NCBI RefSeq assembly: GCF_014490035.1
Contig: NZ_CP061008.1
Coordinates: 6,386,001 to 6,450,000 of the forward strand
Direction of reading: 5' to 3'
Length of the DNA stretch: 64,000 nt
DNA from: Achromobacter xylosoxidans
GTDB taxonomy: Bacteria > Pseudomonadota > Gammaproteobacteria > Burkholderiales > Burkholderiaceae_B
Shown: positions 58,593-64,000 of the stretch, in pieces
How the letters are laid out: every line of letters starts with the position of its first letter
Numbering within the stretch: position 1 is the stretch's first letter
Made by a program: the position numbers and the translations under genes
Notes under the pieces: generated by a model
Told to the model about the DNA's origin: nothing
The model's input: the letters and a program-made list of their open reading frames with translations, nothing else
Databases searched by the model: none

Positions 58593-59465
58593 ATGATTCT
58601 TCTACAGCTCATCTATAGCGGTATCGCGCTGGGCATGATCTATGCCGTCATCGCGTTCGGATACCAGCTCACGTTCGCCACGTCGGGCACCCTGAACTTC
58701 GGCCAGGGCGAAGCCCTGATGCTGGGCGCGCTGGTCGGCCTGACGCTGGTCGGCCTGGGCGTGAACTACTGGGTGATGATACCCATCGTCTGCATCTTCG
58801 GATTCGCGCAAGGCGCGCTGGTCGAACGCGTGGGCGTCAGGCCCGCCATCAAGACCCGCTCGGAGTTCGGCTGGATCATGGCCACCATCGCGCTGGGCAT
58901 CATCTTCAAGAACGTCGCCGAGAACATCTGGGGCCGCGACGACCTGCGCTTCCCTTCGCCGCTGCCGGAAGCGCCGATCCAGGTGCTGGGCGCCAACGTG
59001 CTGCCCATGGAGCTGCTGGTGGTGTTCGGCGCGCTGGCGATGATGCTGCTGGTGGAAATCTTCAATCGCAAGTCCATCTACGGCAAGGCCTTCGTCGCAA
59101 CGTCCAACGACCGCGACGCCGCCGGCCTGATGGGCATCAACACCGGCATGGTGATCACGTTTTCCTACGCGCTGTCCTCGCTGACGGCCGCGTTCGCCGG
59201 CGTGCTGGTCGCGCCGCTGACCCTGACCGGCGCCACCATGGGCGCGGTGCTGGGGCTCAAGGCCTTCGCGGTCGCCATCATCGGCGGCCTGTCCAGCGGC
59301 ATGGGCGTGGTGGTGGGCGGACTGATCCTGGGGATCGCCGAAACGACCACCGGTTTCTATCTTTCAACGGGGTACAAAGACGTGCCGGGATTGGTGTTGC
59401 TGCTGCTCGTACTGACCTTCAAGCCCGCCGGCCTGTTCGGCAAGACCGCGATCAAGAAGGTGTAA
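58593..59465 (+). CDS. livH: Branched-chain amino-acid ABC transporter, permease LivH
   Basis: A 290-residue inner-membrane permease with about eight helices. It begins MILLQLIYSGIALGMIYAVIAFGYQL, typical of LivH, with TSGTLNFGQGEALMLGAL next and a conserved cytoplasmic EAA-like loop near AFVATSNDRDAAGLMGIN. ATG at 58593 is chosen; the frame is open further upstream but lacks membrane character. Confidence 0.93.
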   Translation: MILLQLIYSGIALGMIYAVIAFGYQLTFATSGTLNFGQGEALMLGALVGLTLVGLGVNYWVMIPIVCIFGFAQGALVERVGVRPAIKTRSEFGWIMATIALGIIFKNVAENIWGRDDLRFPSPLPEAPIQVLGANVLPMELLVVFGALAMMLLVEIFNRKSIYGKAFVATSNDRDAAGLMGINTGMVITFSYALSSLTAAFAGVLVAPLTLTGATMGAVLGLKAFAVAIIGGLSSGMGVVVGGLILGIAETTTGFYLSTGYKDVPGLVLLLLVLTFKPAGLFGKTAIKKV

Positions 59466-59468
59466 GCG

Positions 59469-61391
59469 ATGAAACCCTTGCACCTTTTGCTATCCATCGT
59501 GGCCGTGGCCTGCCTGGCCGCCGTGCCGCTGGGCGTGACCAACACGTACTACCTGCACCTGATCGAAACCATCATGATCTATTCGATCCTGCTGTTCGGG
59601 CTCGATATCGTGGTGGGCTACACCGGCCAGGTGTCGCTGGGCCACGCCGGCCTGTTCGGCATCGGCTCGTACGTCGCCGGCGTGCTGTTCTTCCATCTGC
59701 AGATGCCCATCTGGGTGATCCTGCCCGCCGCCATCCTGATCGCGGCGGCCTTCGGCGCGGTGCTGGCGCTGCCGGCGCTGCGGGTCACAGGGCCGTACCT
59801 GGCGATGGTGACGCTGGCGTTCGGCACCATCATCCAGATCCTGATCAACGAGATGACCTTCATGACCGAAGGGCCCTTGGGCATCAAGATCTCCAAGCCC
59901 GCCATCGCCGGACACGTGCTGACCAAGAGCGAATACTTCTGGCTGGTCGCGGCGCTGCTGGTGCTGTCGCTGATCGTGGTGCACCGCATCCTGAAGTCGC
60001 ACCTGGGCCGCTCGTTCGAGGCCCTGCGCGACAGCCCCATCGCTTCCGACTGCATGGGCGTGTCGGTCTACCGGCACAAGGTGTTCGCCTTCGTCATCAG
60101 CGCCGGCTTCGCCGGCCTGGCCGGCGCGCTGTACTCGTATTCGGAACAGTACATCTCGCCCAACACCTACAACTTCGAACTGACCATCCTGTTCCTGCTG
60201 GCCATCATCATGGGCGGACGCAAGAGCCGCACGGGCGCGCTGCTGGGCGCGTCCATCATCGTGCTTCTTCCCAAGATGCTGGATGACATCGCAACCTTCC
60301 GGCTGATCGCGCTGGCCGTGGCCATCCTGGTCACTGTCGGCAGCGCCATCGCGATCTCCAAGGGCCGCACCGAACCCCGCCGCGTCGCCGTGCCGGTGAT
60401 CGGCACCATCCTGCTGGCGGTGTTCTCATACTGGCTGGAAGCGGTCACCGACTGGCGCCTGACGATCTTCGGCGCCATGATCCTGTTCGTCGTGTACTAC
60501 CTGCCCGACGGCATCGTGGGCTTCGTGCGCAACCTGTTCTTCTCCAACCGCCGCGCCGCGCTCTCGGTCAAATCGGATCTGGTGAAGGCGCAGGAAGCCG
60601 TGCCCGATGCGGCCAAGGGCAAGGGCGACACGCTGCTCGCGGCCAAGGGCGTGCTGATGCAGTTCGGCGGCCTGAAGGCGCTGAACCAGGTTGACCTGAC
60701 CGTCAAGCGCGGCACCATCCATGGCCTGATCGGCCCCAACGGCTCCGGCAAGAGCACCATGATGAACGTGCTGACGGGCATCTACGTGCCGACCGCCGGC
60801 GCGGTGGAGTTCTCGGGCAAGTCGCTGGTCGGCATGACACCGGCCGACATTGCCGAAACCGGCATCGCGCGCACCTTCCAGAACGTGCAGCTGTTCGGCG
60901 AAATGACGGCGCTGGAAAACGTACTGGTCGGCCTGCACCACACCTTCACCACGGGCCTGGCCGGCATCGCGCTGCGCACGTCCAAGTGGAAAGGCGAGGA
61001 ACAGGGCGCCCGCGCCCGCGCCATGGCGCTGCTGGAATTCGTGGGCCTGGAATCCCTGGCCAGCGAAGAGGCGCGCAACCTGCCCTACGGCAAACAGCGC
61101 CTCCTGGAAATCGCCCGCGCGCTGGCGCTGGACCCGCAACTGCTGTTGCTGGACGAACCCGCGGCCGGCCTGACCGCGCCCGACATCGTCGAACTGCTGG
61201 CCATCATCCGCAAGGTGCGCGACCACGGCATCACGCTGATTCTCATCGAACACCACATGGACGTGGTGATGGGAGTCTGCGACACCGTGTCGGTGCTGGA
61301 CTTCGGCCAGAAGATCGCCGAGGGCCTGCCCAACGAAGTGCAAAGCAACGCCAAGGTCATCGAGGCGTATCTGGGCGGCGCGCCCGCCTGA
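59469..61391 (+). CDS. LivM-LivG fusion: permease plus ATP-binding protein
   Basis: 640 residues. Residues 1-330 are the LivM permease (GYTGQVSLGHAGLFGIGSYVAG; LEALRDSPIASDCMGV-like EAA loop). After a linker (about 345-390) comes the LivG ATPase: Walker A GPNGSGKST (422-430), signature LPYGKQRLLEIARAL, Walker B LLLLDEPAAGL, and HHMDVVMGVCDTVSVLDFG. Both halves look complete, with no frameshift at the joint. It stays in one frame, 3 bases after livH. Confidence 0.94.
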   Translation: MKPLHLLLSIVAVACLAAVPLGVTNTYYLHLIETIMIYSILLFGLDIVVGYTGQVSLGHAGLFGIGSYVAGVLFFHLQMPIWVILPAAILIAAAFGAVLALPALRVTGPYLAMVTLAFGTIIQILINEMTFMTEGPLGIKISKPAIAGHVLTKSEYFWLVAALLVLSLIVVHRILKSHLGRSFEALRDSPIASDCMGVSVYRHKVFAFVISAGFAGLAGALYSYSEQYISPNTYNFELTILFLLAIIMGGRKSRTGALLGASIIVLLPKMLDDIATFRLIALAVAILVTVGSAIAISKGRTEPRRVAVPVIGTILLAVFSYWLEAVTDWRLTIFGAMILFVVYYLPDGIVGFVRNLFFSNRRAALSVKSDLVKAQEAVPDAAKGKGDTLLAAKGVLMQFGGLKALNQVDLTVKRGTIHGLIGPNGSGKSTMMNVLTGIYVPTAGAVEFSGKSLVGMTPADIAETGIARTFQNVQLFGEMTALENVLVGLHHTFTTGLAGIALRTSKWKGEEQGARARAMALLEFVGLESLASEEARNLPYGKQRLLEIARALALDPQLLLLDEPAAGLTAPDIVELLAIIRKVRDHGITLILIEHHMDVVMGVCDTVSVLDFGQKIAEGLPNEVQSNAKVIEAYLGGAPA

Positions 61392-61409
61392 CGCCAAGGG
61401 GACAACAAG

Positions 61410-62132
61410 ATGCTATCGATCAAGAATCTGGAAGCGGGCTACGGCAAGGTGAAGGTGCTGCACGGCATCAGCATGGAAGTGCCGAAGGCCAAGGTGGTGA
61501 CGCTGATCGGCTCCAACGGCGCCGGCAAGACCACCACGATGCGGGCGCTGTCCGGCATGATCCGCCCCACCGCGGGCGAGGTCACGCTGAGCGGCAAGCG
61601 CATCGACGGCCTGGAGTCCCACCGCATCGCGCGGCTGGGCCTGGCGCACTCACCCGAGGGCCGGCGCGTGTTCCCAACGCTGTCGGTCACCGACAACCTG
61701 CTGCTGGGCGCTTTCCCGCGCCTGACGGGCAGCCGTCCCAAGGGCGACGTGCAGTCCGACCTGGGCCGGGCCATGGATCTGTTTCCGCGCCTGAAGGAGC
61801 GACGCGATCAGTTGGCCGGCACGCTGTCTGGAGGCGAGCAGCAGATGCTGGCCATGGCGCGCGCGGTGATGCTGAATCCGGAACTGGTGCTACTGGACGA
61901 GCCTTCAATGGGGCTGGCGCCGATCCTGGTGGAAGAAGTGTTCCGGATCATTGCGCGGCTCAAGGATGAAGGGGTGACGATGCTGCTGGTGGAGCAGTTT
62001 GCTGCTGCTGCATTGAATGTGGCGGATTATGGGTATGTGTTGGAGAACGGGCGGATTTCGGTGCATGGGAGTGCGGATAAGTTGAAGCATGATCCGGCTG
62101 TAGTTGCGGCATATTTGGGTGGGTCGCATTAG
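61410..62132 (+). CDS. livF: Branched-chain amino-acid ABC transporter, ATP-binding protein LivF
   Basis: 240 residues: Walker A GSNGAGKTTT, signature LSGGEQQMLAMARAV, Walker B LVLLDEPSMGLAP, typical of LivF. It pairs with the LivG half of the fusion to power uptake. Last gene of the operon; the codon use in its final 50 codons is less GC-rich. The composite repeat begins within 15 bases of its stop. Confidence 0.95.
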   Translation: MLSIKNLEAGYGKVKVLHGISMEVPKAKVVTLIGSNGAGKTTTMRALSGMIRPTAGEVTLSGKRIDGLESHRIARLGLAHSPEGRRVFPTLSVTDNLLLGAFPRLTGSRPKGDVQSDLGRAMDLFPRLKERRDQLAGTLSGGEQQMLAMARAVMLNPELVLLDEPSMGLAPILVEEVFRIIARLKDEGVTMLLVEQFAAAALNVADYGYVLENGRISVHGSADKLKHDPAVVAAYLGGSH

Positions 62133-62167
62133 GGATGTGCTGCGCGGCGGGCGTTCTTTCTATTGAC

Positions 62168-62332
62168 GCCTGCCACGTTGGGGACTCGCGCTGCGCGGGG
62201 CAACGATTGCGGTCCGGAGCCTTCGCTCCGGACTTCCCCTTCGTCATCGTCGTTGCCGCCTGCGGCGGCTGCCTTCCGATTCCCTCGGGCTTATCGACGC
62301 CCCGCGCAGCGCGAGTCCCCAACGCGGCAGGC
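62168..62332 (+). repeat. Hairpin module C (165 bases)
   Basis: Arms of 34 bases (62168-62201 with 62299-62332) pair at 33 of 34 positions with the single A-C mismatch at the same place as in module A, although the arm sequence differs at nine positions. The core hairpin GTCCGGAGC / GCTCCGGAC and GCCGCC / GGCGGC are both present. Confidence 0.9.
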
Positions 62333-62809
62333 TGCATTGTCTGAATCTTCACGGGCGCTGGGGCGAGTGGTGTGCTTGGCGTTTTTTTCCGCATCGGGGT
62401 GTGGTGGCGGGTCTTGCGGGGCCCGCCCCAGGCCGGCCGCGCGGGCGGCCTTTTGGGGCCTACGCGGTGTCTTGCGTCGCGTGATGGCGCTGCGCGCAGT
62501 GGCTGCGGCATCACGTCTATTCAGCCCAGCCCAGCATCTACATTTCAACTCCGATGCCGGATGGGCGGCGCGCGCGAGACACTCTGCATGCGCAAGCCAC
62601 GGCCCATCGCGCGCCGCCCATCACCGCCCCACCCCCAGGACGGCGATGCCATCAGAAAACAGCTGTCCACATTCGCGACAGCGAGCACTATCGAAATTTC
62701 AAAAATCACGTATGTCATTTATGGCCGCCCGCGCGGCCATAAATGACGGGCAGCACAAGACTCGACACTGGCCACGGATCTAACAGCGCAGCGACCCAAG
62801 ACGACAGTA

Positions 62810-62973
62810 GCCCGTCGGCGCGGGCGGCGTGGCGGCTCGCAACCTCGATGCGCCCGAGGGAATCCGAAGGGAAGGCCGAAGGCCTGGACGAGGATGACGA
62901 AGGGGCAGTCCGGAGCGAACGCTCCGGACCGCAATCGTGGGCGCGAGCCGCCACGCCGCACGCGACGACGGGC
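62810..62973 (-). repeat. Hairpin module D (164 bases)
   Basis: Arms of 31 bases (62810-62840 with 62943-62973) pair at 29 of 31 positions; its left arm is identical to that of module B. The second internal hairpin is AGGCC / GGCCT (62873-62885), replacing GCCGCC / GGCGGC of module B at the same place. Confidence 0.9.
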
Positions 62974-63017
62974 GGCCTACGAACAAGACCGCCCGCCAAT
63001 AGAACACAAATCAACGA

Positions 63018-63443
63018 TCAAACAATCGTCAACGTCACATCAATATTGCCCCGCGTAGCATTCGAATAAGGGCAAACGATATGCGCCGCAGCGACCAGCT
63101 TCTCTGCCTCGGCCCGCTCCATCCCCGGCAACGAAATCTTCAATTCGACTTCGATCCCGAACCCCGTAGGAATAGGACCGATGCCAACAGCGCCGTCGAT
63201 CGTCGCATTCGACGGCATGGCGATCTTGTCGCGGCCGGCGACGAATTTCATGGCGCCCATGAAGCAGGCCGAATAGCCCACGGCGAACAGCTGTTCCGGA
63301 TTGGTGCCGGCCGCGCCCGCGCCGCCCAGTTCCTTCGGCGTGGTCAGCTTGACGTTCAGGTTGCCGTCGTCCGTCGCGCCCGTTCCTTCACGGCCGCCGG
63401 TAACGTGCGCATGGGCGCGGTACAGCACTTTTTCGATAGACAT
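63018..63443 (-). CDS. ohr: Organic hydroperoxide resistance protein Ohr
   Basis: A thiol peroxidase of the Ohr/OsmC fold that reduces organic peroxides. 141 residues with the two reactive cysteines C60 ([11 protein letters not shown]) and C124 ([13 protein letters not shown]) and the family motif [14 protein letters not shown]. Shine-Dalgarno AAGGAAA precedes the ATG. Downstream of the ohrR-type gene in the same direction with an operator-like region between. Confidence 0.96.
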   Translation of the reverse strand: MSIEKVLYRAHAHVTGGREGTGATDDGNLNVKLTTPKELGGAGAAGTNPEQLFAVGYSACFMGAMKFVAGRDKIAMPSNATIDGAVGIGPIPTGFGIEVELKISLPGMERAEAEKLVAAAHIVCPYSNATRGNIDVTLTIV

Positions 63444-63514
63444 GATGCGTTTCCTTGTAGGGAAGTGGGGGTTGAACTGCCAGGCCTGGCGGGAACATCC
63501 CGCTGCGACCCTTA

Positions 63515-63551
63515 CTATTTAAATAGCGCAATATTAAATAGCGCACTATTT
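63515..63551 (-). promoter_or_regulatory. OhrR-type operator upstream of ohr
   Basis: CTATTTAAATAG (63515-63526) is a perfect palindrome; AAATAG-CGCA-CTATTT (63536-63551) is a second inverted repeat; TTAAATAGCGCA occurs twice, 15 bases apart (63519-63530, 63534-63545). The AT-rich palindromes match the type of site bound by MarR-family OhrR. Inferred from position and form. Confidence 0.7.
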
Positions 63552-63563
63552 ATTTAACCTAAC

Positions 63564-63586
63564 AGTAGCGGGCCTGGCCCGCTACT
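63564..63586 (-). terminator. Hairpin directly after ohrR
   Basis: AGTAGCGGGC / GCCCGCTACT (63564-63573 with 63577-63586), 10 perfect pairs with a 3-base loop, ends next to the ohrR stop. No T-run follows, so termination would be partial or Rho-assisted. Confidence 0.55.
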
Positions 63587-64000
63587 TCAAAGACTTGCGC
63601 TCAGCTTCTCCCGCAGCGCATGCAGCGTTTTCATCATACCTTGCGCCTCTTCCAGCGAACACTGCGCGGCGCCCGCGATCGAGTGCGGCACGGCCTCGGC
63701 CTGCGCGCGCAGTTCGCGGCCCTGGCGGGTCAGCCCGACGATCACCTGGCGCTCGTCTTCCACGGCGCGCTTGCGCGTCACCAGGCCCGCCGCTTCCAGG
63801 CGCTTGAGCAGCGGCGTCAGCGTGGCCGAATCCAGGAACAGGCGCTCGCCGATATCCGTCACCGTAATCTCGTCGCCTTCCCACAGCACGAGCATCACCA
63901 GGTACTGCGGATAGGTCAGATCCAGCCCGCGCAGCAGCTTGCGGTACACCTTGTTCATCGCCAGCGAAGTCGAGTACAGGGCGAAGCACAGCTGGCTGTC
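63587..64000 (-). CDS. ohrR: MarR-family organic hydroperoxide sensor OhrR (5' end outside window)
   Basis: The visible frame continues beyond 64000 with no start codon needed inside the window; it begins [23 protein letters not shown], where the cysteine in QLCFALY is the peroxide-reactive residue of OhrR. The winged helix is at [45 protein letters not shown]. An ATG at 63956-63958 is internal, not the true start, because the reactive cysteine lies upstream of it. It represses ohr until oxidised by organic peroxides. Confidence 0.93.
   Translation of the reverse strand, partial: DSQLCFALYSTSLAMNKVYRKLLRGLDLTYPQYLVMLVLWEGDEITVTDIGERLFLDSATLTPLLKRLEAAGLVTRKRAVEDERQVIVGLTRQGRELRAQAEAVPHSIAGAAQCSLEEAQGMMKTLHALREKLSASL

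Larger units (their letters stand above)
62145..62998. repeat. Composite structured repeat, copy 2 (about 0.85 kb), between convergent genes
   Basis: Fills the 885-base gap between livF and ohr; same order and orientation as 37120-38025: module C (62168-62332), a spacer with matching phrases (for example GGTGTGCTTGGCGTT near 62368), a 12-bp hairpin (62563-62574 with 62608-62619), a perfect 14-bp hairpin (62713-62726 with 62733-62746), then module D (62810-62973). A terminal 6-bp hairpin GGGCGG / CCGCCC (62970-62975 with 62989-62994) overlaps the D arm. Short reading frames within look accidental. Confidence 0.9.

Noticed and set aside
59469..61391. livM-livG fusion as a sequencing error
   Set aside because: Both domains are complete, in one frame, and joined by a linker without a stop; fusions of this type occur in related genomes.

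Overview
The window looks like chromosome from a high-GC betaproteobacterium of the family Alcaligenaceae, of the Achromobacter/Bordetella kind. The evidence is the gene order (kdsD-kdsC-lptC-lptA-lptB-hpf-ptsN-hprK, mreBCD-mrdA-rodA opposite gatCAB, cydABX-cydDC behind a GbsR-type regulator), the DUF4148 and DUF3683 proteins, and the Porin_4-type porin. This is inferred from protein recognition alone, without a database search. Nearly all of it is core genome. I see no prophage, complete insertion sequence, CRISPR array, rRNA or tRNA.

Layout. 1-5.9 kb: start of a DUF3683 flavoprotein, a YqaA membrane protein, ilvA, a porin, a triple-repeat DUF4148 protein and a LysR regulator. 6-13.6 kb (minus): apt, then the cytochrome bd operon gbsR-cydA-cydB-cydX-cydD-cydC, including a 41-residue CydX. 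13.9-22.7 kb: purT opposite the Kdo/LPS-export operon, then hpf, ptsN, hprK and a MocR regulator. 22.7-31.7 kb: an orphan pair of c-type cytochromes, rapZ-rlpA, ogt-rsmI, yraN-diaA-dolP-tlpA and an orphan metQ. 32-37.1 kb: argB, a HAD nucleotidase, slmA, and a DASS transporter with an Ldh2-type dehydrogenase. 38-43.7 kb (minus): the rod-shape operon. 43.9-47.2 kb: gatCAB. 47.3-48.1 kb: a Phd/PIN toxin-antitoxin pair whose toxin gene runs into the 3' end of pyrE. 48.1-56.9 kb: pyrE, xth, several LysR/LysE pairs and gdhA. 57.3-62.1 kb: a liv branched-chain amino-acid ABC operon with a LivM-LivG fusion. 63-64 kb: ohr and the 3' part of ohrR.

The main novelty candidate is noncoding. Two copies of a composite element of about 850 bp lie at about 37.12-38.02 kb and 62.15-63.00 kb. 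They are in the same orientation, and each sits exactly between the 3' ends of two convergent genes. Each copy carries two inverted hairpin modules of about 165 bp around a central hairpin region. The modules share a core with three internal hairpins, closed by a 31-34 bp stem. Stem sequences differ between copies, yet base pairing is kept: nine compensated positions in the first module, and further compensated pairs in the central hairpins. That pattern indicates maintained structure rather than simple sequence duplication.

Themes: envelope construction (Kdo supply and LPS export, rod-complex peptidoglycan synthesis, RlpA, DolP), respiration (cytochrome bd, two cytochrome c genes), nitrogen and amino-acid economy (ilvA, argB, gdhA, liv, ArgP/ArgO, PTS-Ntr), and peroxide defence (ohr/ohrR).
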